64,000 bases of DNA, taken from positions 16,834-80,833 of the forward strand of contig JBBEAY010000061.1 in NCBI GenBank assembly GCA_040882605.1, in the 5' to 3' direction. Both the position numbers and the translations under genes were made by a program. This DNA is from JAOUEA01 sp040882605. GTDB taxonomy: Bacteria; Actinomycetota; UBA4738; HRBIN12. Below the pieces are notes generated by a model that saw only the letters and a list, made by a program, of their open reading frames with translations, made no database searches and was not told the origin of the DNA. Below are positions 8,203-16,781 of the stretch, piece by piece. How positions within the stretch are numbered: position 1 is the first letter of the stretch; each line of letters starts with the position of its first letter.

Positions 8203-9929
8203 TCGCGAACCGCGGCGAGATCGCGGTGCGCATCGTGCGCGCCTGTCGCGAGATGGGCATCTCGCCCGTGATCGCCATCGGGCCGGGTGAGCAGGCGTCG
8301 CTCGCCGCCGAGATCGCCGATGCGATCGTCGACGTGCCGTCGTACCTCGACGCGGGGTCGATCGTGCGAGCGGGCGTCGAGGCAGCCGCCGACGCCGTGC
8401 ACCCCGGGTACGGCTTCCTCGCCGAGGATGCGGCCTTCGCCGAGCTCGTGCTCGAGGCCGGACTCGTCTGGGTCGGACCCCCGCCTGAGGCCATGCGCGC
8501 ACTCGGCGACAAAGTTGCGGCGCGCGCGGTCGCCGAGGCGGCGGGCGTGCCAGTTGTGCCCGGATCGGCCGGCGAGGGTCTGTCCGACGGGGCCCTGATC
8601 GAACAAGCCGAGAGGCTCGGACTTCCGTTGCTCGTGAAGGCGGCGGCAGGCGGAGGCGGCCGAGGCATGCGTACCGTCGAAGAGCTCGCCGACCTGCCGG
8701 GCGCGCTCGCGGCGGCGCGCGAGGAAGCCGCCGCGAGCTTCGGCGACGAGCGAGTCTTCCTCGAGAGGCGACTCGGGAAGGTGCACCACGTCGAGGTGCA
8801 GGTGCTGCTCGATGACCACGGGAACGCGGTGCATCTCGGCGAGCGCGACTGCTCGCTGCAGCGCCGGCACCAGAAGATCGTCGAGGAGTCGCCCTCGCCG
8901 ACGGTCGACGACGCGATGCGCGAGACGCTGGGCGAGGCAGCGATCGCGATCGCCGAGCGAGCAGGCTACCGAGGCGCCGGCACCGCGGAGTTCCTGCTCG
9001 GCGATGACGGCGACTGGTGGTTCCTCGAGATGAACGCCCGGCTGCAGGTGGAACATCCGGTGACCGAGGCCGTCGCGGGAGTCGACCTGGTGCGGGCACA
9101 GCTCGCGATGGCGGCCGGCGCGCCGCTTGGGTTCGACCAGGGTGATGTGGCGTTACGTGGCCACGCGATCGAGGTTCGCATCTACGCCGAGGACCCCGCG
9201 AACGGGTTCCTGCCGAGCGGAGGACGCGTCGATCTGCTCGATCTGCCTCGGTGGCCCGGCGTACGCATCGACACCGCGCTGCGTGAGGGCGATGTGGTTG
9301 GGCTGGGTTACGACCCGCTGCTCGCCAAGGTGATCGCGTGGGCAGAAGACCGGCAAGCGGCGATCGCACGGCTCAGCGCGGCGCTCGACGAGGTCCGCAT
9401 CGTGGGGCTGGCCACGAACCTCGGCTTCCTGCTCGACGTGCTCGAGCGGCCCGAGATGCGCGATGGAACGGCCGACACCGACTGGGTCGAGGCGATGTGG
9501 ACCCCGCGGGTGCCGGTGCTCCCCGACGACGTGATCGCCGACCGAGGCATATCGGATCCGTGGATCGCGTTCGGCGCTGCGGGCGATGCGGGCGATGCGG
9601 GACGCGCTCCGACCCGAGGGGTCACGGTCGCAGGCGCGCATGCCCAGTTCCAAGGCTGGTCGTATGAGATCGCCGACGACGAGCACGAGGCGACTGAGCT
9701 TGCCCCCCCGGGCGGGTCGCTCGTCGCCCCGATGCCGGCGAGCGTGCTCCGAGTGGAAGTCGCGGTGGGCGATACGGTTGCGGCCGGACAAGTGGTCGCG
9801 CTGCTCGAGGCCATGAAGATCCAGGTGCAGATCGTGGCGCCGGCCGCGGGTAGCGTGAACGCGGTGCACGTCGTGGCCGGCGACGTCGTCGCGCGAGGTG
9901 AGGTGTTGATCGAGGTGGTTGAGCCGTGA
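8178..9929 (+). CDS. liuD: Methylcrotonyl-CoA carboxylase alpha subunit: biotin carboxylase with biotin carboxyl carrier domain
   Basis: A 583-residue protein that carboxylates its own biotin with ATP and bicarbonate. Order of domains: biotin carboxylase N-domain (LRRLLIANRGEIAVRIVRAC), ATP-grasp with the glycine-rich loop KAAAGGGGRGMR (about residue 155) and FLEMNARLQVEHPVTE, a short linker, then a biotinyl domain whose LLEAMKIQVQI carries the lysine that receives biotin near residue 545. It is shorter than pseudomonad LiuD (about 660), with the difference in the linker. The ATG overlaps the end of liuC by 25 nt; its stop overlaps the GTG of liuE. Confidence 0.92.
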   Translation: MVELRRLLIANRGEIAVRIVRACREMGISPVIAIGPGEQASLAAEIADAIVDVPSYLDAGSIVRAGVEAAADAVHPGYGFLAEDAAFAELVLEAGLVWVGPPPEAMRALGDKVAARAVAEAAGVPVVPGSAGEGLSDGALIEQAERLGLPLLVKAAAGGGGRGMRTVEELADLPGALAAAREEAAASFGDERVFLERRLGKVHHVEVQVLLDDHGNAVHLGERDCSLQRRHQKIVEESPSPTVDDAMRETLGEAAIAIAERAGYRGAGTAEFLLGDDGDWWFLEMNARLQVEHPVTEAVAGVDLVRAQLAMAAGAPLGFDQGDVALRGHAIEVRIYAEDPANGFLPSGGRVDLLDLPRWPGVRIDTALREGDVVGLGYDPLLAKVIAWAEDRQAAIARLSAALDEVRIVGLATNLGFLLDVLERPEMRDGTADTDWVEAMWTPRVPVLPDDVIADRGISDPWIAFGAAGDAGDAGRAPTRGVTVAGAHAQFQGWSYEIADDEHEATELAPPGGSLVAPMPASVLRVEVAVGDTVAAGQVVALLEAMKIQVQIVAPAAGSVNAVHVVAGDVVARGEVLIEVVEP

Positions 9930-10828
9930 CGATGTCGGCGAGCTCAGCGGTATCGACCGGCGAGCGACCCAGCCGGGTGCGCATCGTAGAAGTTGGACCG
10001 CGCGACGGACTGCAGAACGAGTCCGCGCACGTGCCGGCCGCGGCGAAGATCGCGTTCGTCGAGGCGCTCGCCGACGCCGGCCTTCCCGTCGTCGAAGTCA
10101 CGTCGTTCGTGAGCCCCAAGGCGGTACCCCAGCTCGCCGACGCCGACGATGTGTTTCCTCGCGTGCATCGCCGGGCCGGGGTCCGCTACCCGGTGCTCGT
10201 ACCGAACATGCGGGGCCTGGAGCGGGCAGAGCGGGCCGGGGCCGACGCCGTGGCCGTGTTCACGGCGGCGAGCGAGGAGTTCACCGAGCGGAACATCGGC
10301 ATGACGATCGCGGAGTCACTCGCTGCGTTCGAGCCGGTGCTCGACCGTGCCCGGGCGCTCGGCTGGTGGCGGCGCGGATACGTTTCCACAGCCTTCGGTT
10401 GTCCGTACTCGGGCGAGGTCGAGCCGGCGCGGGTCGTGCAGGTCTGTTCGGCGCTGCTGGAGATGGGTTGCGACGAGATCTCGGTCGGCGACACGATCGG
10501 CGTCGCTGAGCCCGACGACGTGCGCCGCGTCTGCGACGCAGTGCTCGAGCGTGTGCCGGTCGACAGGCTCGCGCTGCATCTGCATGACACCCGGGGCAGG
10601 GCGCTCGACAACGTGCAGGCCGGACTCGAGCGGGGGGTGTCGATCTACGACTCCTCGGCAGGCGGCACTGGCGGCTGCCCGTTCGCACCGGGAGCTCCGG
10701 GCAATCTGGCGACCGAGTCGCTGTGCGCGCTGCTCGACCGGCTCGGCATCGAGCACGGTGTCGATGCCGACAAGGTCGCGGCCGCCGCGCTCGCCCTACG
10801 AGCGCAGATGACTCGGCAAGAGACATAG
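9926..10828 (+). CDS. liuE: Hydroxymethylglutaryl-CoA lyase
   Basis: A 300-residue DRE-TIM metallolyase that splits HMG-CoA into acetyl-CoA and acetoacetate, the last step of the leucine route. Diagnostic motifs are EVGPRDGLQNE at the N-terminus, TSFVSPKAVPQLADA, the metal-binding HLHDTRGRALDN, and the glycine-rich active-site loop with its catalytic cysteine, GGTGGCPFAPGAPGN (about residue 250). The GTG start overlaps the liuD stop by 4 nt; an ATG two codons later is the alternative. It completes a four-gene, fully overlapping operon liuBCDE. Confidence 0.95.
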   Translation: MTMSASSAVSTGERPSRVRIVEVGPRDGLQNESAHVPAAAKIAFVEALADAGLPVVEVTSFVSPKAVPQLADADDVFPRVHRRAGVRYPVLVPNMRGLERAERAGADAVAVFTAASEEFTERNIGMTIAESLAAFEPVLDRARALGWWRRGYVSTAFGCPYSGEVEPARVVQVCSALLEMGCDEISVGDTIGVAEPDDVRRVCDAVLERVPVDRLALHLHDTRGRALDNVQAGLERGVSIYDSSAGGTGGCPFAPGAPGNLATESLCALLDRLGIEHGVDADKVAAAALALRAQMTRQET

Positions 10829-10882
10829 GCGGGCGAGGGAACGAGGGCAGATGCCTCGTCTTAACGGTCTTCGCGTGCGCGT

Positions 10883-12136
10883 CTACGGCTGATCCGGCGT
10901 CCAAAGAGCGGCGATGGGCACCGCGGCAAGCCGATCGCCGAAGAGCAAGGTCTGTTCGCCCGTGTTGAAGACTATCCCGGCCGTGAAGCGGGTGCCCAGG
11001 CGGTCTCGGAGGTACGCGAGGGTACCGAAGTCGCGCCGCGATGCGCTCGCGCCTGCCTTCACCTCGATCCCCACGATGGATCGATCTGGGCGTTCGAGGA
11101 TCAGGTCGACCTCTCGCTGCTTGTTGTCACGATAGTGGAAGAACCCAACGTGTTCGTCAGCCGTAGCCGCGAGGCGAACGAGCTCCATTACGACCGCGGT
11201 CTCAAGGAAGGAGCCGGTCAACGTGGGGTTAGTTTCGATGCCGGCCGCGCTCGCCCCAACAAGCGTCGCCATCAGTCCCGCATCGGCGACGTACGCCTTC
11301 GGCGACTTCGTCTCACGGCTGCCGAGGTTGGCGAACCATGGCGGGTGGCGCCTCACCAGCATGAGATCCTCGAGGATCTTGAAGTGACTCGCGACCGTCT
11401 TCTCGCTGACCTGCAGGTCCCGCGCGAGCGACGAAGCATTGAGGAGACCTGCGGACCTGCCGGCCACGAGCCTGAGGAGCTTCCCCGGACCTTCCGGCGC
11501 TCGCAGGTGGATGAGATCCGCCACGTCGCGTTCGACGATCGCCTCGACATATCCATCGAAGAAGCGACGGCGAGCCGAGTTGGAACGCCGGAACACGCCG
11601 GGGAAGCCACCAGCCGCGAATCGCTCGAGGTAGCTCGCCGAGCCGATCACGGCGCCTCGACGATCCGGGATGGAACCCAGGAGGAGGTCGTTCAGCAGTC
11701 CATCGGACCCATGCTCGATCTCTGCCTGGCTGAGAGGCCAAAGGGGAATGTAGTCGACTCGGCCGGGCAGTGAATCCTGGACCTTCGCGATCCGCTGGAG
11801 GTTGGCCGAACCCGTGATCAGGAATTGACCCGGCTCGTTGCTGCGGTCGACCCGCGCCTTGATCGTGAGCATCAGATCGGGTGCTCGCTGGATCTCGTCG
11901 ATGATCGCGGATCCACGGATCCGCTCAACGAATCCGGTCGGGTCTTCACGAGCTGCCTCACGAGTGCCCTCGTCGTCGAGGGTGTGATACTCAGCCTTCC
12001 ACCGCGGGGCGATGATGTCCCTCGCGAGGGTGCTCTTCCCCGACTGACGCGGCCCCACGAGGCCGACCACGCGGGACTCAGCGAGCGCCTCGAGCACAAC
12101 CCTGCTGGCGAATCGTTGGATGAGGTCGGACGGCAC
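10883..12136 (-). CDS. AAA ATPase with C-terminal DUF4143 domain
   Basis: A 417-residue P-loop protein of the AAA_14/DUF4143 type. Walker A is GPRQSGKST (about residue 30) and Walker B is AIIDEIQRAPDL; a winged-helix-like middle (ARDLQVSEKTVASHFKILED) is followed by DUF4143 ending in a PD-(D/E)XK-like core, REVDLILE then VGIEVKAG. The biological role of the family is not established; members are commonly solitary accessory genes. It is convergent with liuE and is preceded by TAGCGT 6 nt before its GTG, so it forms its own unit. Gene content elsewhere around it is core metabolism, so it is probably a horizontally mobile single gene (inference). Confidence 0.9.
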   Translation of the reverse strand: MPSDLIQRFASRVVLEALAESRVVGLVGPRQSGKSTLARDIIAPRWKAEYHTLDDEGTREAAREDPTGFVERIRGSAIIDEIQRAPDLMLTIKARVDRSNEPGQFLITGSANLQRIAKVQDSLPGRVDYIPLWPLSQAEIEHGSDGLLNDLLLGSIPDRRGAVIGSASYLERFAAGGFPGVFRRSNSARRRFFDGYVEAIVERDVADLIHLRAPEGPGKLLRLVAGRSAGLLNASSLARDLQVSEKTVASHFKILEDLMLVRRHPPWFANLGSRETKSPKAYVADAGLMATLVGASAAGIETNPTLTGSFLETAVVMELVRLAATADEHVGFFHYRDNKQREVDLILERPDRSIVGIEVKAGASASRRDFGTLAYLRDRLGTRFTAGIVFNTGEQTLLFGDRLAAVPIAALWTPDQP

Positions 12137-12142
12137 CCGTTC

Positions 12143-12148
12143 ACGCTA
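12143..12148 (-). promoter_or_regulatory. Probable leaderless -10 box of the DUF4143 ATPase gene
   Basis: On the minus strand TAGCGT is followed by exactly 6 nt and the GTG start at 12136. No ribosome-binding sequence fits in that space. Confidence 0.5.
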
Positions 12149-12254
12149 TCAGCTGCGGTACAGATTCGGAGTTGATAGAGGTACGGATCCGGCTCCAGCC
12201 ATGGGGCAGATACGACCTAGAGACCCCCGGCCAGGGTGGACGGCCCGACTGGGA

Positions 12255-12644
12255 TCACTCGTCGAGGAGCGCGTCGGCTTCGATCTCGACCTTCCATGCC
12301 GGGTCGAGCAGTCCGGCGACGACCACCATCGTGCTCGCCGGGCGCACCTCGCCGAAGACCTCGCCATGCGCCCGCCCGACCTCACGCCAGTCGTCGGCGT
12401 CGACCAGGAAGATGCGCGTCCGCACCACGTGCTGGGGCGTGGCGCCCGCTTCTGCCAACGCGGCCTCGATGACCTCGAAGCAGCGACGGGCCTGCCCATA
12501 GGCGTCGGGTGCGACCTCGCCTCCATCGGGCGGCACCGGAGCGGTCCCCGCGACGTGCACGTGGCGCCCCGCCACGATCGTCCGCGAGAATCCGACCACG
12601 GGTTCGAAGGGCGAGCCCGACGAGATGCGACGGCGTTGCACCAT
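12255..12644 (-). CDS. RidA/YjgF family protein
   Basis: A 129-residue Rid-family protein; RidA members hydrolyse reactive enamine/imine intermediates made by PLP enzymes. The fold signature is seen in VVGFSRTIVAGRHVHVAGTA and AYGQARRCFEVIEAALAEAG, followed by VRTRIFLVDADDW and the final VEIEADALL. The catalytic-type arginine of canonical RidA lies in an ...R-I-F-L context that is kept here, but assignment to the RidA subgroup rather than Rid1-7 is not certain. The ATG at 12644 is preferred over an upstream start because it gives normal family length and has TAAACT 8 nt before it. It is divergent from glnA. Confidence 0.85.
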   Translation of the reverse strand: MVQRRRISSGSPFEPVVGFSRTIVAGRHVHVAGTAPVPPDGGEVAPDAYGQARRCFEVIEAALAEAGATPQHVVRTRIFLVDADDWREVGRAHGEVFGEVRPASTMVVVAGLLDPAWKVEIEADALLDE

Positions 12645-12691
12645 GTGGCGCGAGTTTACGGCCGCGTAACCGAGCCGTGCGAGCACACCCC

Positions 12692-12697
12692 TACCCT
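12692..12697 (+). promoter_or_regulatory. Probable leaderless -10 box of glnA
   Basis: TACCCT sits 6 nt before the glnA ATG at 12704, placing the transcription start at or next to the A of ATG. Confidence 0.55.
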
Positions 12698-12703
12698 TGG
12701 TGC

Positions 12704-14032
12704 ATGGTCCTCACCGCGGAAGCCGAGTACGTGCTGCGCACGATCGAGGAACGGGGCATCCGGTTCATCAGGCTCTGGTTCACCGATGTGCTGGGGTTCC
12801 TGAAATCGTTCACGATCACCTCGCAGGAGCTCGAGGGCGCGCTCGCCGAGGGCATGGGCTTCGATGGTTCCTCGATCGAAGGCTTCAGCCGCATCCAGGA
12901 ATCCGACATGATCGCGATCCCCGACCCGGCGACGTTCCAGGTCATCCCCTGGAAGCTCGAGGCCCCGGTGGCGCGCATGTTCTGCGACATCTGGACGCCC
13001 GACGGCGTGCCGTTCGACGGCGACCCGCGTGGGGTGCTGAAGCGCCAGCTGCAGCGAGCGAGTGACCTCGGCTTCACGTTCTACGTCGGCCCCGAGCTCG
13101 AGTTCTTCTACTTCCGCTCGGCCGACGATCCGTCGTTCCTCGACCACGGCGGGTACTTCGACGAGACGCCGCTCGACGTGGGCACCGACTATCGCAAGCG
13201 CACGGTGCAGTACCTCGAGGCGATGGGCATCCCGGTCGAGTACGTGCACCACGAGGTCGCGCCGAGCCAGCACGAGATCGACCTGCGGTATGCCGACGCG
13301 CTCACGATGGCCGACAATGTCATGGCTTACCGGCTCACCGTGAAGGAAGTCGCGCAGGAGTTCGGCATCTACGCGACGTTCATGCCGAAGCCGGTGGCGG
13401 GCGTGAACGGCAGCGGCATGCATACGCACCAGTCGCTGTTCGAGGGCGACCGCAACGCGTTCTTCGACGGTGCCGACGAGTACCACCTGTCGAAGACCGC
13501 CAAGCGGTACATCGCGGGCCTGCTGCACCACGGTCCCGAGATCACGCTACTCACGAACCAGTGGGTGAACTCGTATAAGCGGCTCGTGCCCGGTTACGAG
13601 GCGCCCGTCTACGTCTGCTGGGCCCGGCGCAACCGCAGCGCGCTGGTGCGCGTTCCCCAATACAAGCCAGGCAAGGAAGAGGCGACGCGCATCGAGTACC
13701 GCTCACCCGACCCGGCATGCAACCCGTACCTCGCGTTCGCCGCGATGCTCGCGGCAGGGCTCGCCGGCATCGAAGGCGAGTACGAGCTGCCGCCCGAGGC
13801 GAGCAACAACATCTACGAGATGAGCGACGGCGAACGCGAGACGGCCGGCATCGTCTCGCTTCCCGAGGACCTCGTTCAGGCGATCAAACTCGCGGAGCAT
13901 TCGGAGGTGTTGCGCGCCGCGCTCGGCGAGCACGTGCACGAGTTCCTGATCAGGAACAAGCGCGAGGAATGGGATGCGTTCAAGGCGTACGTGAGCCCAT
14001 TCGAGCTCGAGCGCTACCTTCCTATCCTCTAG
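12704..14032 (+). CDS. glnA: Glutamine synthetase, type I-alpha-like
   Basis: A 442-residue ATP-dependent glutamate-ammonia ligase. Metal and substrate segments are all present: MGFDGSSIEGFSRIQESDM, GPELEFFYF, NGSGMHTHQSLF, VPGYEAPVYVCWARRNRSA and IEYRSPDPACNPYLAFA. Its length and the NIYEMSDGERE segment, in place of the adenylylation loop NLYDLPPEE of type I-beta enzymes, place it with I-alpha forms, which are generally not adenylylated. glnE 10 kb away therefore may act on another glutamine synthetase elsewhere. In mycobacteria and streptomycetes glnE lies between glnA copies; here the leucine module separates them. Final residues are normal and the stop is TAG. Confidence 0.95.
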   Translation: MVLTAEAEYVLRTIEERGIRFIRLWFTDVLGFLKSFTITSQELEGALAEGMGFDGSSIEGFSRIQESDMIAIPDPATFQVIPWKLEAPVARMFCDIWTPDGVPFDGDPRGVLKRQLQRASDLGFTFYVGPELEFFYFRSADDPSFLDHGGYFDETPLDVGTDYRKRTVQYLEAMGIPVEYVHHEVAPSQHEIDLRYADALTMADNVMAYRLTVKEVAQEFGIYATFMPKPVAGVNGSGMHTHQSLFEGDRNAFFDGADEYHLSKTAKRYIAGLLHHGPEITLLTNQWVNSYKRLVPGYEAPVYVCWARRNRSALVRVPQYKPGKEEATRIEYRSPDPACNPYLAFAAMLAAGLAGIEGEYELPPEASNNIYEMSDGERETAGIVSLPEDLVQAIKLAEHSEVLRAALGEHVHEFLIRNKREEWDAFKAYVSPFELERYLPIL

Positions 14033-14090
14033 ACAGATCCTTTAGCCGAGGTTCTCTAGGCCAGTTCTCTGGCTGGTCCTGGAGGCGGCG

Positions 14091-14432
14091 TCAGACGCGG
14101 ATCCGGCCGCACATGCCGGAGCACTGGCCGGATATCACGCTGCCGTGGACCGAGCAGAAGAATCGGTAGGTGCCTCGTTGGCGGAACCGCCGCCCAACCG
14201 ATCCTCCTTGACTCAACTGACGTGAGAACCGCCAGTTCCCTCCGTAAGCTCGGACTGTGTGGTTCCCGGAAACGGCCCGCCAGCGCACCCGGTCGCCGCG
14301 GTCGATGTTGACCCGAGCCGGACGCCACTGCGTGCCGCTCCCTCGGATCGTGACGGCCGTTGCTGGGGCGGCGGCGCCGATCGCGAGCAACGCAACGAGC
14401 GCGAGCGTCGCGATGGTGCGACGAGTGGTCAT
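14091..14432 (-). CDS. Secreted cupredoxin (plastocyanin-like blue copper protein)
   Basis: A 113-residue exported protein: signal peptide (about 27 residues, cleavage after ATAV/ATA), then a single cupredoxin domain. Type 1 copper ligands can be read off: His in SGNHTVRAY (about residue 58), Cys and His in FFCSVHG (about 92-95) and Met in SGMCG (about 107). Such proteins carry electrons outside the membrane. It converges on glnA with a 58-nt gap. The partner oxidase or reductase is not in the window. An additional pair of cysteines near the C-terminus is unusual and might form a disulphide. Confidence 0.88.
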   Translation of the reverse strand: MTTRRTIATLALVALLAIGAAAPATAVTIRGSGTQWRPARVNIDRGDRVRWRAVSGNHTVRAYGGNWRFSRQLSQGGSVGRRFRQRGTYRFFCSVHGSVISGQCSGMCGRIRV

Positions 14433-14520
14433 GGATCCTCCTCCGGGTTTCGGCTCTGTTCGGCGTCTTTCTCCAGGATAGGCCTGCTTGGCTGACTTGC
14501 CCTGATGCGGACCGGTCGGC

Positions 14521-14526
14521 TAGCGT
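14521..14526 (+). promoter_or_regulatory. Probable leaderless -10 box of the hemerythrin-like gene
   Basis: TAGCGT followed by 6 nt and the ATG at 14533. Confidence 0.5.
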
Positions 14527-14532
14527 TGCTGC

Positions 14533-15009
14533 ATGTCTCCAGAAGAACGGGACGAGCTGACCCCGGCGCTGTCCGAAGCGCGCAAGCGCCGAGCCACCCT
14601 GCACGACGCTCTCGTGCACCTCGAGATCGCGATCTCCTCGCCGGCCGCGGGGCGCATCCCGGAGTGGACGGCCCTCGTGACCAAGGAGGTCATCGGCATC
14701 CGCGACGCCTTCGACCAGCACGTGATGGTCACCGAGAAGCCTGGTGGGCTTTACGAGGAGATCATCACGAGAGCGCCGCGGCTCGACGGCACCGTGCGCC
14801 GCCTCAAGGACGAGCACCCCGACATCGCCGAGAAGGTCGTGCAGATGGTTGAGCGCCTCGAGAAGGCGACGATCGGCGCACCTGAATGGCCCCTCGACAA
14901 CGCCCGCGACGACCTGCAGCGTTTCATCGGAACGGTGATCCGCCATCGGCAGAAGGGGGCCGACCTCGTCTGGGAGGCGTACAACGTCGACATCGGCGGC
15001 ACCGAGTAA
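14533..15009 (+). CDS. Hemerythrin-like (HHE) domain protein
   Basis: A 158-residue, all-helical protein with the spacing of a hemerythrin HHE fold: H in ATLHDALVHLE (about residue 24), H in FDQHVMVTEKPGGLYEE (about 62) followed by glutamate, H in LKDEHPDIAEK (about 95) and H in TVIRHRQKGADLVWEAYN (about 138). The C-terminal E-A-Y-N-V-D-I-G-G ending is common to actinobacterial hemerythrin-domain proteins. It would bind a non-haem di-iron centre and sense or store O2/NO, but function is inferred. Not every canonical ligand position is certain. Confidence 0.7.
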   Translation: MSPEERDELTPALSEARKRRATLHDALVHLEIAISSPAAGRIPEWTALVTKEVIGIRDAFDQHVMVTEKPGGLYEEIITRAPRLDGTVRRLKDEHPDIAEKVVQMVERLEKATIGAPEWPLDNARDDLQRFIGTVIRHRQKGADLVWEAYNVDIGGTE

Positions 15010-15041
15010 CGCGAGGCAACGCGGGGTAGCTCGAACGCGGC

Positions 15042-15101
15042 GACTTGGCAAGGACCTCCGTCTTTCCGCGCAGCCGAAACTCCGCAGTTCCCTGCCAAGT
15101 C
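15042..15101. repeat. 60-nt inverted repeat upstream of nadE
   Basis: GACTTGGCA at 15042-15050 is the exact reverse complement of TGCCAAGTC at 15093-15101. The 42-nt interior has further partial complementarity (AGGA with TTCC next to the outer arms). There is no T-run, so a simple terminator is unlikely. It ends 20 nt before the nadE -10 box and lies in the 124-nt gap after the hemerythrin-like gene. It could be an operator, a structured RNA or a mobile palindromic unit. Confidence 0.65.
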
Positions 15102-15121
15102 ACGACGATCGAACCCGAGGG

Positions 15122-15127
15122 TAGGCT
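15122..15127 (+). promoter_or_regulatory. Probable leaderless -10 box of nadE
   Basis: TAGGCT followed by 6 nt and the ATG at 15134. Confidence 0.55.
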
Positions 15128-15133
15128 TCCAGC

Positions 15134-16756
15134 ATGCCCCGCCTCGCCCTCGGGCAAGTGAACCTCACGGTCGGCGATCTCACCGGTAACGTCTCGTGCA
15201 TGGCGGAAGCGGCTGATCGCGCCACCCACGCCGGCGCCGATGTGGTGGCGTTCCCGGAGCTGGCGATCACCGGCTACCCCCCCGAGGACCTGGTGCTCCG
15301 CAGCGAGTTCGTCCGCGAGAACCTCGAAGCCCTGAGCACGCTCGCGCGCAAGACCGCCACCGCATGTCCGGTGATCGTCGGATTCATCGACCGCAGCGAC
15401 GCCGGAGTGCATAATGCCGTCGCCCTGCTGCGTAACGGCACCGTCGAGTCGCGCTACCACAAGGTGCAGCTGCCGAACTTCGGCGTCTTCGACGAGCAGC
15501 GCTACTTCGTGCCGGGTACCGCGGGCGCCTCGGTCGAGGTCGGCGGCATGACGGTCGGGCTTTCCGTCTGCGAGGACGCGTGGCACGACGCGCAACCGTT
15601 CGCCGGCTACGCGGGGCTGCCGCTGATCGTGAACATCAACGGCTCGCCGTATCACCGCGGCAAGACCGCCGAGCGCGCCGAGATCCTCGCCGCGCGGGCT
15701 CGCCAGACGGGCGCCTGGATCGCATATGTCAATGCGGTCGGCGGCCAGGACGAGCTGGTCTTCGACGGCGGCTCGATGTTGGTTGCCCCCGACGGCACGG
15801 TGCGCCAGCGGGCGGCCATGTTCGCCGAGGACCTGCTGATCGTCGACCTGCACGGCGACACATCGTTCGCCGACCCGCGCCCCGCATGGCCTGCCGAGGA
15901 AGCCGAGGAGGTCTGGCGGGCGCTCGTGCTCGGCCTCGGCGACTACGCGCGGAAGAATGGCTTCCGCGAGGCGGTGCTCGGTCTGTCGGGCGGCATCGAC
16001 TCCGCGCTGACGGCTGCGCTCGCCGTTGACGCGCTCGGCGCCGACTCGGTGAGCGGGCTCGCGATGCCGTCGCCCTACAGCTCCCCGGAGAGCGTCGAGG
16101 ACGCGGTGGACTGTGCGCAACGCCTCGGCATGCCCATCGACACCGTGGAGATCACAAGCGTGCTCGACGCCTACCGGCATTCACTCACTGAGCTGTTCGC
16201 AGGCCGAGACGAAGACGTCACCGAGGAGAACCTGCAGGCGCGCACCCGCGGCAACCTGCTGATGGCGCTATCGAACAAGCTCGGCCCGATCGTGCTCGCG
16301 ACCGGGAACAAGAGCGAGTACGCGGTCGGCTACTCCACCCTGTACGGCGACATGGCTGGGGGGTTCGCACCGATCAAGGATGTGCCGAAGACACTCGTCT
16401 ACGAGCTGGCGCGCTGGCGCAACGCGGCGGCCATCGCGCGCGGCGAGGCCCCACCGATCCCCGATCGAACGATCGAGAAGCCGCCGAGCGCCGAGCTGCG
16501 GGCGGGGCAGAAGGACACAGACTCACTGCCCCCGTACGACGAGCTCGACCCGGTGATCGAGGCCTACGTCGAGCACGACCTCGGCGTCGACGACATGGTC
16601 GAGGAAGGGTTCGACCGAGCGCTGGTGGAACGCATCGTGCGCATGATCGATCGCAACGAGTACAAGCGGCGCCAGGCCGCGCCGGGCGTGAAGATCACGC
16701 CCAAGGCGTTCGGGCGAGACCGGCGTATGCCGATCACGAACCGCTACCCCGGTTGA
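15134..16756 (+). CDS. nadE: Glutamine-dependent NAD+ synthetase
   Basis: A 540-residue two-domain enzyme making NAD+ from nicotinic acid adenine dinucleotide, ATP and glutamine. The N-terminal nitrilase-like glutaminase has its triad Glu (FPELAITGYPPEDL), Lys (RYHKVQLPNFGVFDE) and Cys (LSVCEDAWHD). The synthetase has the PP-loop LGLSGGIDSALTAALAVD (about residue 285), then YAVGYSTLYGDMAGGFAPIK and TIEKPPSAELRAGQKDTDSL. The size fits the shorter bacterial class, not the ~680-residue mycobacterial type. It stands alone, transcribed from its own promoter, and converges with the SIMPL gene. Confidence 0.96.
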   Translation: MPRLALGQVNLTVGDLTGNVSCMAEAADRATHAGADVVAFPELAITGYPPEDLVLRSEFVRENLEALSTLARKTATACPVIVGFIDRSDAGVHNAVALLRNGTVESRYHKVQLPNFGVFDEQRYFVPGTAGASVEVGGMTVGLSVCEDAWHDAQPFAGYAGLPLIVNINGSPYHRGKTAERAEILAARARQTGAWIAYVNAVGGQDELVFDGGSMLVAPDGTVRQRAAMFAEDLLIVDLHGDTSFADPRPAWPAEEAEEVWRALVLGLGDYARKNGFREAVLGLSGGIDSALTAALAVDALGADSVSGLAMPSPYSSPESVEDAVDCAQRLGMPIDTVEITSVLDAYRHSLTELFAGRDEDVTEENLQARTRGNLLMALSNKLGPIVLATGNKSEYAVGYSTLYGDMAGGFAPIKDVPKTLVYELARWRNAAAIARGEAPPIPDRTIEKPPSAELRAGQKDTDSLPPYDELDPVIEAYVEHDLGVDDMVEEGFDRALVERIVRMIDRNEYKRRQAAPGVKITPKAFGRDRRMPITNRYPG

Positions 16757-16781
16757 ACGGGCCCGCGGCCGACTCGCCCAG

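Noticed and set aside
14033..14090. Intrinsic terminator between glnA and the cupredoxin gene
   Set aside because: A weak GGCCAG/CTGGCT hairpin is present but with no T-run on either strand, so I do not call it.
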